Assembly: GCA_008694505.1 (NCBI GenBank)
Contig: VZDJ01000219.1
Coordinates: 14,978,645-15,042,644, forward strand
DNA length: 64,000 nucleotides
Reading direction: 5' to 3'
Source of the DNA: Cyanoderma ruficeps
Lineage: Eukaryota > Chordata > Aves > Passeriformes > Timaliidae
The position numbers were made by a program, and so were the translations under genes. Shown one piece after another: positions 1 to 17,832 of the stretch. The notes beneath the pieces are model-generated. The model had not been told where the DNA came from. It worked only from the letters and a program-made list of their open reading frames with translations, and made no database searches. The first letter of the stretch is position 1. Each line of letters begins with the position of its first letter.

Positions 1-158
1 GGCAGTCCTGCAGACCCGGGATGCTGTGCCCAGGCTCCCGGAGCACTGGGAATCCTGCAGCCCCGGGATGCTGTGCCCAGACTCCTAGGACAATGGGAAT
101 CCTGCAGCCCCGGGATGCTGTGCCCAGGCTCCCGGAGCACTGGCAGTCCTGCAGACCC
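1..158. repeat. 47-bp minisatellite, about 3.4 copies
   Basis: Units start at 1, 48, 95 and 142 and keep an exact 47-bp period. The shared core is CCCGGGATGCTGTGCCCAG. The fourth copy breaks off near 158. The array may extend left of the window. Overlapping open frames in several phases are a by-product of the repeat. Confidence 0.9.
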
Positions 159-1879
159 ACCCAGCGGAGGAGCTGCAAACAGCAGAGCGCGGCTCCGGTC
201 CCCGCGCGGCGGCGGCGGCGGCGGCAGGAGCGCACCGGGGCTCACCCTACCGGGGCTCACCGCACCGCCCGGAGCATCCCGGGCACGGCGGGCTCGGGAA
301 ACGGGCTCTGCCTCTGTCCCCGGGCTGTGGGACCGAAGCTCGGCAGCTCTTTACCTCCCCCAGCCCCTGACAAACCCCGAATGGCGCTGCGGGCAGGAGC
401 TGGGGCAGCACAGCAGCAGCAGGCTGTGCCCAGCCCTCACCCACAGGGCACGTCCCCAGCTCCAGCCCCAGGTGCTCCATGCACGGAACCCAGTGGAATG
501 TTCCCGGCCTCTCCCTGGGCATTCCAGACCTGGCAGGAACAGCAGCACATTAAAAACACGGGCTGGCACAAGGATGTGCCCTGGAATCTGCTGGTACAGG
601 AACAGAACCAAACAGAATCGGGGGCAGCAGCTGCCTCACGGCACGAGGGAGCTGAAGGACAGAGCCACTGTCACCCCATCAACAGCCCGGGATGACCAAG
701 GACAAACTGGGAAAGGCAGCTCACAGCCCTGGCAGGGCAGGACATCACTTTGAGAGTGGGGGAACAGCAAAAGTGGGTTTGGAAAAGCAACTCCAGCAGC
801 GGTTTGGGTGCTTTAAGCTGAGCAGCACAAAATGAGCCAAAGGGGGATGAAGAAACGGTGCTGGCACCTCATCCAGAACCCAGGGGAGAGGGGTGGGGAG
901 CAGACTGTGGGGGAGCTCACACGTGGAAAGAAAACTCCCCCTGATTGTGAAAGGCAAATGTGGGAGTGCAGAACTCCAGCCCCCATCCTGACATTCCACG
1001 GGATGGGGAGATTGAATCATCTGAAATGGAACTAAAACTGAAGCAAGAACTAGGACAAAACTTCATTCCAGAAAATCGACGGGATTGATTTTGGAAAGGC
1101 AATAAAGAGTCAATCAGCCACATTAATTACTGTACCAGCAGTTCGGGGTATTTAAGATAACCACTCTAGACTGGTCTTTATCAAGTCCTCCACTGAAGTC
1201 AAGTGTTTGACCTCCTGCTCTCATCTGCTTCTCCCTGTTCCCCCGAGACCACGTAGAAACTCAGTTACAAACAGCGAAACTCTGCACAAAGTGCTCCTGG
1301 AAACTCCTGGGTCAACCCTCACTGCTGGAGCAGAACGTGCAGTGTCCTCCACTGCTGACTTTGTGAGCATTTAAATCTAAACAAATCCCTTTTCCTATGG
1401 TTTCTCCAAACTCAGCAGCTCTGTTGCCAGGGCAACACTGAGTTGTTTTTCGTGTGCACTGAAGTCTGCTCATGCAGTGGTGAAAGAAAACATTATTTAT
1501 AATATTTTAACATCCAGGCAATCACCCTGGAAGGTACCTATGGAATCACTGCAAAGTTTTAAGAACTTCCCCTATGGAATAAGTGCAGGATAAGCTGAAT
1601 TAGCTGTTCCCAAGGTACAATATCAGAGTGTTAGAACCTGACTTGCTCAGGCAGCTGAGGGAGCTCTCCTATGTCCTAGAACAGTTTAATTAGGCTCATT
1701 GGCAATCAATGCCATTGATCTGCACACACAGGACAGGGGCTCCCTCCTGCTCTTCACTCACTGAAGCAAACCCCAGACCCACCCAAGGAATTCAATTTTA
1801 AACGTGATTTTGTTTCAACATGGAAGGTTCTATTTCAGTAAGCGAAACATCAAAAATAAAAACAGGAAAACCAAACACC
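159..1879. other. intergenic DNA beyond the 3' end of YIPF5
   Basis: GC-rich and CpG-containing up to about 330, with a short (GGC)n tract near 208-225, then ordinary AT-richer unique sequence. I see no exon, RNA gene or mobile element that I can name. By synteny from memory, the NR3C1 side of the chromosome should lie to the left. Confidence 0.5.
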
Positions 1880-1884
1880 TTGTT

Positions 1885-2742
1885 CAAAATTTAAGGAAAA
1901 TTTAATCAATATGCCTTAAATTATTTTACAATAACTACAATACTGACAAGCATAACGCTTTCCAAACGGTGCTTTCCTTGGAAGTCCTGTGAGAGGCAGC
2001 AGAACGTGCACCATGAGGGGAAGAAGGTCTGCCCACGTCCTCCAGAAAGCCCCGTCAACATAAAGCTACAGACACCCCAATGTGGTCATGTTTCAAGTGT
2101 CACAGAGTTACAGATCCCTTTCACTTGTAAGCATCTGTTTTCTACTTCATAGTTTAAGTATCTTAAATCCTGAAATACTCTCACAGCAAATGAACGAATA
2201 ATTGAGACCGGAGAGCTTAGGAGGATATTGGTTAAAATACAGGAAATACTCTAATTGCTTTTGTTCATTTGTGCATTTTTGGTGAGAGGGGTCAGGAAAC
2301 AGGTTCCTCTTTCCTGCAGATTTATCCAAAGTCCCCCATTGTCCACAGCAGCTCCTTTAACTGTTTTGGATACAAATCTACCAATTTATAACTGCAACCC
2401 TTCGCCCTCCCCTACAAAACAAAACAAAATGAACAAAATTCACAACCCTCAAATAAACAACCGAAAGTTACTTTTTCTAAAGATCTAGGAATGGGAAAGA
2501 AATCACAGGAACTTGATAAGCATGAACACGTATTAAAGCTCTGGACTGCCCAGGTCATTGAAAACAGTATTCAAAGTCCTAAAAAAGTGAACACGAGACA
2601 TTTTCCATTGTTCCAGGTGATTCAAACAGGTCTAGGTTTCATGATAGCGACACGAGACAGTTGTTTGCAGCTGCTTCTGGTCCAAGTCCATGTTCCAAGC
2701 TGGGATTTTCCTTTTGGCCCCCTGGAGTCCCCCAGAGTCTGT
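1885..2742 (-). other. YIPF5: YIPF5 3' untranslated region (approximate)
   Basis: This runs on from the YIPF5 stop codon at 2745-2743. The sequence is AT-rich, unique and without a sustained frame, as expected for a 3'UTR. The left limit is inferred from a minus-strand ATTAAA at 1906-1901. No canonical AATAAA was found on this strand between about 2740 and 1000, so the real end could differ. Confidence 0.45.
1901..1906 (-). terminator. YIPF5: candidate poly(A) signal (ATTAAA) of YIPF5
   Basis: The plus strand reads TTTAAT, so the minus strand has ATTAAA, the commonest variant poly(A) hexamer. It lies about 840 bases past the stop codon. Cleavage would be expected 10-30 bases further on, near 1875-1890. 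This is inference from one short motif. Confidence 0.35.
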
Positions 2743-7876
<5,134 letters not shown>

Positions 7877-7884
7877 CGCCGTCT
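7877..7884 (-). other. YIPF5: YIPF5 5'UTR part of the start-codon exon
   Basis: Eight bases (AGACGGCG) between the acceptor TTGCAG and the ATG. If the upstream intron is real, they are the whole leader contribution of this exon. Confidence 0.55.
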
Positions 7885-8099
7885 CTGCAACAGAACAGCG
7901 AGGCGGGTCCCGACCGCTCCCGAACCGGCCCGCGGCCCCTCCCGCCGCTCGGCCCCGCCGCGGCCCCGGGAACTCGCGCTGCGCCGGGAGCCCGTCCGCC
8001 GCTCGGCCCCGCTCTCCGGGCCCCGGCCCGTCTCTGTCCCGCGCTCTCGGACGCTCCGCTCCCCGGGGTCCCGCTCCCTGCCCGGGGTCCCGGCCCTAC

Positions 8100-8155
8100 C
8101 TGCGGCCCCGGCCCGGCCCCGCTCCCGCCGCCGCGGCCCCTGCGACGTGTCACGG
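8100..8155 (-). other. YIPF5: candidate YIPF5 non-coding exon 1
   Basis: On the minus strand GCAG|GTAGGG gives a good donor at 8099-8098. The start-codon exon has a matching acceptor TTGCAG ending at 7885, eight bases before the ATG. This implies a short 5'UTR intron (8099-7885). The 5' limit is a guess. Confidence 0.5.
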
Positions 8156-8165
8156 CCGCGCCTCC

Positions 8166-8173
8166 ACTTCCGG
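8166..8173 (-). promoter_or_regulatory. ETS-family binding site (CCGGAAGT)
   Basis: Perfect core, at the edge of the CpG island and close to the inferred start of YIPF5. ETS sites at this distance are typical of TATA-less housekeeping promoters. Confidence 0.55.
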
Positions 8174-8345
8174 GACAGCGCGCGCCGCTCTGCGCAAGCG
8201 CGGGACGGGACGGCCCCGGCCCCGGACCCTCCCTCCGCCCGCCCTGCCCGGCCCGGCCCGGCCCGCGGGCCCCGGCCCCGCCCGCGGCTCAGCCCCGCCC
8301 CCCGGCCCCGCCCGACCTCCGGCCCCGCCCCAGCCCCGCCCAGCC

Positions 8346-8575
8346 CCGCCCCTGCTCTCCCTCAGCCCGGCCCTCCGTCAGCCCTGTCCCTTCTCAGCCC
8401 CTGCTCATCCATGTCCGTCCTCAGTCCTGTTAGTCCCTCAGCCCTCTCCCTTCTCAGGCCTCTCCCTCCTCAGCACCGTCCCTCATCAGCCCGGCCTTCC
8501 CTCAGCCCGGCCCTCCCTCGGTCCTGTGCCTCCCTCAGCCCTGTCCCTCCTCAGCCCGGCTCTCCCTCGAGGCCA
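8346..8575. repeat. degenerate pyrimidine-rich CCCTCAGCC-type repeat
   Basis: Irregular repeats of TCAGCCC(TG/GG)TCCCTCC follow the YIPF5 CpG island. There is strong strand asymmetry (C+T on the plus strand). It is a low-complexity flank rather than a gene, although two long frames cross it. Confidence 0.6.
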
Positions 8576-10002
8576 GGCTTATCCACAGGAGGTCAGTGTG
8601 GCTCCGGCGCAGCCCCTTCGCTCCCTTTCATATATCTACAATAAACATTTTCCTGTGGCCACACGAAAGCTTTGCTGTGGATCTTCTCGTCTTTATCACA
8701 GCCCGGCTGTTGGCCCACCCCTCCCAAATAAGCCGCAGGACCTGGGAATGCGGGGGAATTGAGGGAAACATGACTGGCACTGTGAAGACACTCTCATATG
8801 AAGAAGCTCCTTTTAGTGTCACTCACTGTTTATCCCCAGGGCTCGGGAAAAGGATTTTAGCAGCCTCTAGAAGCCTGTTAATTAGAATTTGTGTTTTTTA
8901 ACACTCCCATGTCCCAGAGCTGAGCACAGGGAGGAGTGACCCTGCCTTGCTGGCTTTGAGGTGACAGTCAGGGAAAACCCCGGCTGAGGAAATGTAGCTG
9001 AAACTTCCCAATGAGCTGAGTCGGGACTGCTGCTTCATCCTTGTTTTACACCTCGCTGGAGGAGCGTGTGGTGATGAGGTTCAGAAGTACAGCAGAACCA
9101 GTTTCCATCCCGTGCATGGTGTGCTCTGAGCTCTGGCAGCCTCCCGGAGCCCAGCACCAGCCGTGGGGGCACACAGGATTCCACGGGCCATGTTCCTGGT
9201 TTAAGTTTGTGTACGTTTCTCCTTTTTAATTCATTTTGGCTCAGGACACAGTTGCAGTCATTTTGTTACACATTTGTGTAATATTCTGCTGGTGAAATGA
9301 CAGTGTTTAAACTGCGGCCCTGCAAAGCAGATGTGATGGTGCAGAGTCCATGGCAGTGCCGAGAACAGGCTCCTGAAATGTGTCACTTTGTAGAGCTGAA
9401 TGGAGCACCAGTGGAGAATTACAGCCACGGATAACAGAGATCAGTAACTGTGCCCTGAGCTGCTTCATGCAAATTTACACTCCAGGAAAATTAGTGTTTG
9501 AAGGCTGAGGAGATGCCAGCTTTCATGCAAGACCTGCACAGTGTGCGGGCTGCATCTGATGGCTTAGTGCCCCTTGGCTGAGCTCTGTGACTCGCTGCAG
9601 CTCACTGGGCAGGGAAATGAGACCCAAATCCCAGGCACTGGGCTGTGTAATTGGGATCTGCTGGGGAAAGGCTCTTTGCTGAGAAATCTGTTTGGGTTTG
9701 CTTAGATTATTAGAATTTCCTGATGGCTTAGGTCGTGCTTTCATTAATGAGCTCTCCCTGCACCGGGCATCGCAGCACTGCTGTGTGTAGGATGGATTCC
9801 CAGCCCTCCGGGACAGGGGTGCTCTGACACTGCCCGTGGGTTCAAGGGGAGGGCAGGCACTGCAGCTGCTCCTTCCTGATGGTTTGGGAAGGGCAGGCCG
9901 TGGACTGCCTGGAGCTGCAGCCTGGGGAGGCACCAAACTCCGGCACCGTCCCTTTGCCGAGGCCCCAGCTCCAGCTGCACTGGGGCTGCCACACAGTGCC
10001 AG
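8576..10002. other. intergenic DNA between YIPF5 and KCTD16
   Basis: Unique, moderately AT-rich sequence with no exon, RNA gene or transposon that I can recognise. Confidence 0.5.
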
Positions 10003-10112
10003 AATCCTACACTGCTTTGGGGTGGAAAGGACCTCAAAACTCATCCCATCCATAGCCCAGGTTGCTCCGGGTCCCACCTGGCCTTGAACACCACCCAGAC
10101 AGGAGATGTGGG
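10003..10112 (-). mobile_element. CR1 LINE 3'-end fragment (antisense)
   Basis: Reads as the reverse complement of a CR1 tail: ggggtggaaaggacctc, actcatcccatcc, caggttgctc and cctggccttgaacac, in the order expected for an element whose sense strand is minus. Confidence 0.75.
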
Positions 10113-12815
10113 TTTGCAAGAGACCCTGAAATGGCTCCAACCTGGAAAGAGTTAAAGTACTCATAACAGCACTCAGTACCTGGGTTACACAGTGCTGGTG
10201 CCACGATAATGCTACCAAAGCTTTGTTTTAGTTGTAATGTTAAAAAACACACTATAATTACACTAGTGTTAATAACAGGATAGTTTGAATCGGACTGAGA
10301 ATAAAAGTATTATTCAAAGAACTTTGGAGGAATGGGAGGATGGGGAAAGGGAGAGGAGGAAGATGTCTGCTGAAACAGGCCTTGTTATGGCAGAACTTGA
10401 AGGGGAGGGAGGAAGGAAGTGCCTTGCAGAGGGGAGACTGAAAACAGGGATTTTGGTTTGATTTTAATCCTCGTTTCCCAGTGTGTCCATGAGGTCTCTG
10501 CCTGCCTGCACATGCTGGTTCTCTTGCAGGGTCAGGGCTGTGTGTGTAGCAGATTGTTTTGTTGGACAGTGGCCATGGAATTCCAAAGGAGCTGTCAGCA
10601 CACGTATATCAATAATTCTCCAGAATGTTCTCTGATGTGCAGTGATTGATATGGAGATCACTGGGACGTGATTCCCCCGTACTGTCAGCTTTTGGAAGGC
10701 TCAGACCTGGTGCTGTGCGTGTGCTGTGGGTTTGGTGTTCCCTGGAAGGAGCAGAGGGCTCCCTGTGCAGGAGCTGTGACCCCTCTCTGTGTGATACACG
10801 ATGCCAAAAGCGATGTCATGTCTCCGTCTGAGCCTGTGCTCACACCCCGAGCAGCAGGGAAAGCTGCTCTTCCCCTTTGCTTGTTTGGGATGAAAATACA
10901 TTATGCACTTGAGTTATGAATAAAAGATCAAGGGCAAATCTGTGTAATGCTTGACTCTGTGAATAAACCCGCCTTCGTGGCACTCACGCTCTTTGCTGGA
11001 AGATCCTTTCTCAGGGACACTCAGCCATTTAGTGTTGCTTTATGCTTTTTCTTCAAAGTGAAAGGTTCGTTCGGGCTTCTCGTTGGCACGTACTGCTGGA
11101 TTTGAGCGGATGAGGATTTCACTGTGTGTAATTCACACTGCTGGATCAGGGATAATCTCTGATTTAGCTCGGTGTTCTTGCCTGGCTTCCCTTGCAGGGA
11201 GCTCAGTCTCTGGAGCTGGGTGATGGGGGGGATACACCCCTGCTGGAGAGGTGTCTGTGTTAGAGGGCTGAACTCGCAGGGGTCTGGGGTGGGTTCCTCC
11301 CAGGCTCTGTTCTCTGCCCTGGGTTGAGGCTGGATTGGCAATCCTGTCTGGCAGCACCAGTGCAGGACACGGTTTCTGTCCCTCAGGGAAACCACTGGCC
11401 CTCATGATAGACCCAGTGCAGACATTTCCTTATTCCTCTGCCATGCCACCATCCTCAGACACTGCCCTGTTCTCGCTGGCTTGATGAAGTTCTGCCTGGG
11501 AAACCTTGCCTGGGCTCAGAGCTTGGACATGAGCCTGCTGAGAAGCACAGAGTGTTACAGGGAACAGGGCTGAAGGATCCTTAGGTTCACCTTGAAATTG
11601 TTCCTGAATCAAAGTGCAAGCCTGGAACTGGAAGTGCTGTTCTTCTTTCTTCCTTTCTTATTTTAACTATTGTGTGTAAAGATCACACAGAGCGATGAAA
11701 GTTCTCATGTGGCTTTTTAGGTGGAATCTTCTGTCCAAAATCCAACTTGGATGTATTTTTTCCCTCAGAATCACTACTTCAGTTTCTGCTGCTTTCAATT
11801 GCTCCTTCTCCAGGCACCTCAGAGCTCTTGTGTTGTTGCTGATAAATAGCTTCCACATTTCTCACTATGTGTGGGTGACTTGATTCCAATTTCCAGCCTG
11901 TGTTTCCTCTGGAGAGGGGAGGTGATACACACACACACACTCTGCTACTTCACCCCAGGTAATGCTGCCCTTCCTTTCTAGCACTCGTTGCTCCTGCTTT
12001 TCAGACACCTATTTTTAACACCCACCAAATTCAATAAAGTCAGTTGTTCCATGATTTCCTGAAATGCCAATTTAGCACTTTGTCATAAGGAATGACCTCA
12101 AACCTGCGAATGGTGTCACAGCGTTCATGGACTGGCTTTCAGCACAGCTATGCTGGGACTTTTGGAACACACACTTTAAGCTAAATTTTCCCTTGCCTGT
12201 GTTGAAAGTTATGAAGGCATCTGTCAGAAGTGAGAAGTGCTTCATCCTCCTCCCTTTGATGGATGCTGCTTTTCTCTTCCATCAGAACTGTAGTTGCCCC
12301 TTGGTGTGGTCCTGACACACATTTTACATTTAGGTCACCGTGTATTTGGCCCAGATTTTAAAGTTTCACTCTCTCAGGCTGCATTTTGATGGATTTGGCC
12401 CATGGCTTGTATTTAGCTGGGGAGCTTTACGTGATGCTTTTACTACTGAAGTCATTTCATCAAAGGAAATTGTGTTACAGTGAAATGATTGGAATGTCCC
12501 GCGTAAAGAAATAAAAGCAGGTGCTGAATTGCTTTCATTATTATTTGAAAAGTGCAGATGCATTTCTAAAGCTGTTGTGATTAAAATTCCAAGGTTTTTG
12601 TTCTTTTCAAAGGGCAATTCTGATGATAATGTTCCGAAAAGACTTCGAGCTTACAGCTATCTGTACTGGCTAATCACACGGAATCCGTGCCGGATGCTCG
12701 GCAGAGCTTGTCAGGAGTCCCCGGTGTGGGTAACTCCTGTCCCCGTTCACTGAGCACCTGCACATCGCACTCCGCGGTGTCCCGGCCCCCAGAGCAGCGC
12801 CCGCCCGAGCTTCCC
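10113..12815. other. intergenic DNA, unique
   Basis: Mixed-composition unique sequence. A short (CA)n run sits near 11930-11941. No gene or transposon recognised. Open frames are short and lack family features. Confidence 0.5.
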
Positions 12816-13170
12816 CCAGCCCCGGCCTTGGGGTGTTGTCACCGGCACATCACAAACGTTTCCGTGCCGGTTTGAACACCCTCCATCCCCAGCCTTGGCC
12901 CTCGGTTGTTATCACCAGGACATCACAAACGTTTCCGTGCCAGTTTGAACATCCTCCATCCCCAGCCCCGGCCTTGGGGTGTTGTCACCGGGACATCACA
13001 AACGTTTCTGTGCCGGTTTGAACATCCTCCATCCCCAGCCCCGGCCTTGGGGTTTGTCACCGGGACATCACAAACGTTTCCGTGCTGCTCTAAACACCCT
13101 CCATCCCCAGCCCTGGCCTTTGGGGTTTGTCACCGGGACATCACAAACGTTTCCGTGCCGGTTTGAACCC
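12816..13170. repeat. 73-bp minisatellite, 5 copies
   Basis: The core CACAAACGTTTCCGTGCC recurs at 12851, 12924, 12997, 13069 and 13142, giving spacings of 73, 73, 72 and 73. Copies differ by few substitutions, so the array is young or still homogenising. Each unit keeps an AACGTT palindrome and CpGs. Confidence 0.92.
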
Positions 13171-13860
13171 CATCAGTTCTTACTGGGGAGCGGGAATTGA
13201 TTCTTCCGGCCCTGCCAAAGGCACCCCTGCCTTTATGGAAATGGATTTTAATTGGATTGCTGCATATGAACCATCGTGGACAACTGAAATATTCGCACAA
13301 GCTGATGCGATTCTCCCTGCTTTGAACAGGGACAGCACTGTCGCTCCCAGAGGCAGCTGCCGTTCCCTCTGGCTGGTCATGCAGATGTTAAATCCTGTCT
13401 GCACGGACCACACCAGGCTCTTGAAAAAGTAATGAAGACATTTAAGTGAACATGATCTCACATCCCACCTTTAAATCCTCTGTGCAGGGGTGATGGAGCA
13501 CTTGACCTTCGCTGCTCCAGCTGCTCTGCAGAGCCACAGGGGCAGGACACAGGACCTGGGCTTTTCTCTGGGGCACAACCAGCACTCTGTAGTGGCACCA
13601 GATTCTGCTGGTTTGAAAATAAGGATCCTGAAGTGAGAGACAGACTCTGTTCAGGAGTGCAGCAGTTGCTTCAGAATTAGTGAATTAAGGTAAAAATCAG
13701 GGGGTTGATTAGGGTTTTTGTTCGGGTCTCAGATTTCATTTGAAAAGTCTGTAGGTAAACAAATAATGATTTTTCTGTCCTAGCTTTGAAAATTATTCTT
13801 TTTGGCTATTTTGTTTTAAATTATGGCCATGTTATCAGAAGAATCTCACTGAAGTATCTG
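13171..13860. other. intergenic DNA, unique
   Basis: AT-rich unique sequence between the 73-bp array and the SINE. Nothing recognised. Confidence 0.5.
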
Positions 13861-13990
13861 CAGCCTCAGCTGGTCAGAGCACGGTGCTAATACACCAAGG
13901 CTGTGGATTCAATCCCTGCGTGGGCCATTTCCTTAGGAGCTGGTCTCCATGACCCTTGACCCTTCCAACTCAGAATATTCTGTGATCTGT
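13861..13990 (+). mobile_element. tRNA-Ile-derived SINE with CR1-type tail (TguSINE1-like)
   Basis: The head reads like a tRNA-Ile gene: AGCTGGTCAGAGC (A-box region), GTGCTAATACACCAAGG (anticodon-arm region) and GGATTCAATCC (B box, 13905-13915), then a short linker. The tail, with CCCTTCCAACTCAGAATATT then ctgtgatctgtg, is the CR1 3' end that lets such SINEs borrow CR1 reverse transcriptase. Similar elements are known from passerine genomes (TguSINE1). It is not a functional tRNA: there is no proper acceptor stem. Confidence 0.85.
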
Positions 13991-14764
13991 GAACTTAACT
14001 GCAGTCAGCAATATCTACCCCTGCATGGTGACCCCATCACACAGAGGGTCCACTCCAAAGCTTTTGGTCAACATTTGAATAAAAGGCTCTCTTTTCTCAT
14101 ATGTTTATGGTTCCGAGCAGAGTATTTTTGCCCAGAAGTGGTGTGAGCAGGCCCAGGGCTGTGCTGCCCCGTTCCCGCGGATGCCCGGCGGTGTGGGCTG
14201 CTCCGGGGAGCCGCTCCCGCAGCTCCTCCGCCGGCATCCCGGCCCCACTCTCGGCGCCCGCAGCGCCCGGGCCGAGCAGCGGGGACGGACACGAGGTGGC
14301 GGTGCCGGCGCGCCCGAGGCTTCCCCGGTTAGCGATCCACAAGTAAAGCGAGTTCTCCGCACCGCCGGAGCCGCCCCCGGTCCCTCCTCCTCCTCCCTCC
14401 CGCGCCCCGCGGCGGGTTCCCTCCCTGCCGGCTCCGGGGAGATGAGGAGCGGCGGCAGCGGCGGCGAATCCCGGTCCTGCCCGGCGGCGAATCCCGGTCC
14501 TGCCCGGCAGCCGCGGCCGCGCGTCCCGGGAGCCCCGCGCTGCCCGCCCGCATCGCCGGCGGGGACCCCGCGGAGCCGGGACAGGCACGTTGCGGGCGGG
14601 CAGGGGACGGGCGCTGCCGGCCGAGGGGACGGAGCGGGAGGGACCGCGCAGCGACCGGAGCGGTGAACGGCGGGCGGCAGCGCTGCCCGGCCCCGCCGGC
14701 CGCGGGCACGGCGAGGCGGTGACCGGCGCTGTCCGCGGTGCTGCTGCTGCTGCCCGGCGCTGTC

Positions 14765-14880
14765 CGTGCCCGCCTGTGCCCGCCCGTGCCCGCCTGTGCC
14801 CAGCCGTGGCCGTGTCCGGCGGTGCCCGCCTGTGCCCGTGCCCGCCTGTGCCCGGCCGTGCCCGCTCGCGGCGCTGCCCG
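14765..14880. repeat. GTGCCCGCCT-type minisatellite inside the KCTD16 CpG island
   Basis: About ten imperfect copies of a 10-12 base unit rich in CCCGCC. On the minus strand these are GGGCGG-like cores, so the array may also bind SP/KLF factors. Confidence 0.7.
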
Positions 14881-14934
14881 GTGCCGGTGCGGGCTCGGGA
14901 CGCGGGCGCCCATCCCGGCCTGACTCCTTTAAGA

Positions 14935-14943
14935 TGATGCAAT
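14935..14943 (+). promoter_or_regulatory. CEBP-ATF composite element (TGATGCAAT)
   Basis: Exact match to the nine-base element bound by ATF4-CEBP dimers. It sits in the CpG island near its 3' part. Function here is inference. Confidence 0.4.
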
Positions 14944-15180
14944 CGGCATCGCCGTCCGCGCTGCCGACCCCGCGGCGCTGAGCGGGGCCCGGAGCGCGCA
15001 GCGGGGCGGAGCGGAGCCGGCGGGGCGGCCCCGGCGGTGCCGGCGGTCCCGGCGGGCCATGGGGGAGCCGCCGGCCGGAGCCCGGCGCTGCCTGGCGCAG
15101 GCTGCGGGCTTTCTGCAAGTCATCGGGGCTGGCGGACGCGCCCCCGCTGCCCTCCCGCTCCCCCAGCCCAGCGCATCCAC

Positions 15181-15458
15181 TCGGGAATTATTTCATTTAT
15201 TTGTTCATTTATTTATTTATTTTCCTCCGCCGTGCTGTATGTACTGGTTTCCTCGTCACCCGCCACGGTTAACTTCCCTGTGACTCGGTTTAACACTTGA
15301 GACGTCCGCGGATGCTACTAAGAGCACTTCTCTTGCCTTTGCTGTCCCTTGCTGGGATCGGATTCACACTACCCGGACCCTGTGTGCCTGTTTGTGTGTT
15401 CTGAGTGTCTTGACATTTTGGTTTTCTTTACAAGAGCTATGCATTAATTGTACCCAAG
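15181..15458 (+). other. KCTD16: candidate KCTD16 5'UTR exon 3' part, ending in a strong donor
   Basis: ACCCAAG|GTAAGACT at 15452-15466 is a near-consensus donor (GT at 15459-15460) immediately downstream of the island. It would pair with the acceptor at 15730 or the one at 16027. The start of this exon is unknown. Confidence 0.45.
15186..15224. repeat. (ATTT)n-like microsatellite
   Basis: An interrupted run of TTATTTATTT just downstream of the CpG island. If the 5'UTR exon ending at 15458 is real, this lies inside the leader. Confidence 0.8.
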
Positions 15459-15730
15459 GTAAGACTCCCCGTTCTTGTTCCCTCGTGTGCATGTCTAATG
15501 TCGATGTTTCTTTAAAGATGAAGTATGCAGTTTCTTTTAAACAGTGGAGTCATATGTAGCCCTTTCATTGATGAATACTTGTGAAATAGAAGCGTAGAAC
15601 TTGCCAAAAAAAGAGAGACCTATTTAGCAGATTTAGCTTGGCTCTACAAACTGCTCTGCTTTTCTCTGTTGCGGCAGCTGTGATGCTTAGAAGAGTAATT
15701 TGTGCCTTGTTTTGTTTTCCCTTTTCACAG

Positions 15731-17740
<2,010 letters not shown>

Positions 17741-17832
17741 GGAGAGAGGGACAGAGGGATGGAGGGACCAAGGGATAGAGAGACAGAGGGACAGAGGGAT
17801 AGAGGAATGGAGGAGCAGAGGGACAGAGGGCT
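17741..17832. repeat. GGGACAGA-type simple repeat
   Basis: About eleven interrupted 8-base units, purine-only on the plus strand for nearly 90 bases, so a potential triplex or H-DNA tract. Confidence 0.8.

Larger units (their letters stand above)
14150..15180 (+). promoter_or_regulatory. KCTD16: CpG island, probable KCTD16 promoter and first exon
   Basis: A kilobase of very high GC and CpG density lies 0.9-1.9 kb upstream of the KCTD16 start codon. It includes a direct 24-bp duplication near 14463-14510 and a CCCGCCTGTG-type repeat at 14765-14880. No TATA box is evident. A perfect CEBP-ATF composite TGATGCAAT lies at 14935-14943. Long frames on both strands are GC-driven and not family-like. 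The start site cannot be fixed from sequence. Confidence 0.7.

Noticed and set aside
13861..13935. tRNA-Ile gene
   Set aside because: The A and B boxes are recognisable but the acceptor stem and several paired positions are missing, and a CR1-like tail follows directly. It is a SINE head.
14097..15118. 281- and 337-codon minus-strand frames in the CpG island
   Set aside because: High GC depletes stop codons. The peptides are Arg/Ala/Gly/Pro-rich in every frame, as expected from composition.
15226..15300. TATA-box promoter after the (ATTT)n run
   Set aside because: The AT-rich tract is a simple repeat and no positioned initiator or downstream element supports a start site there.
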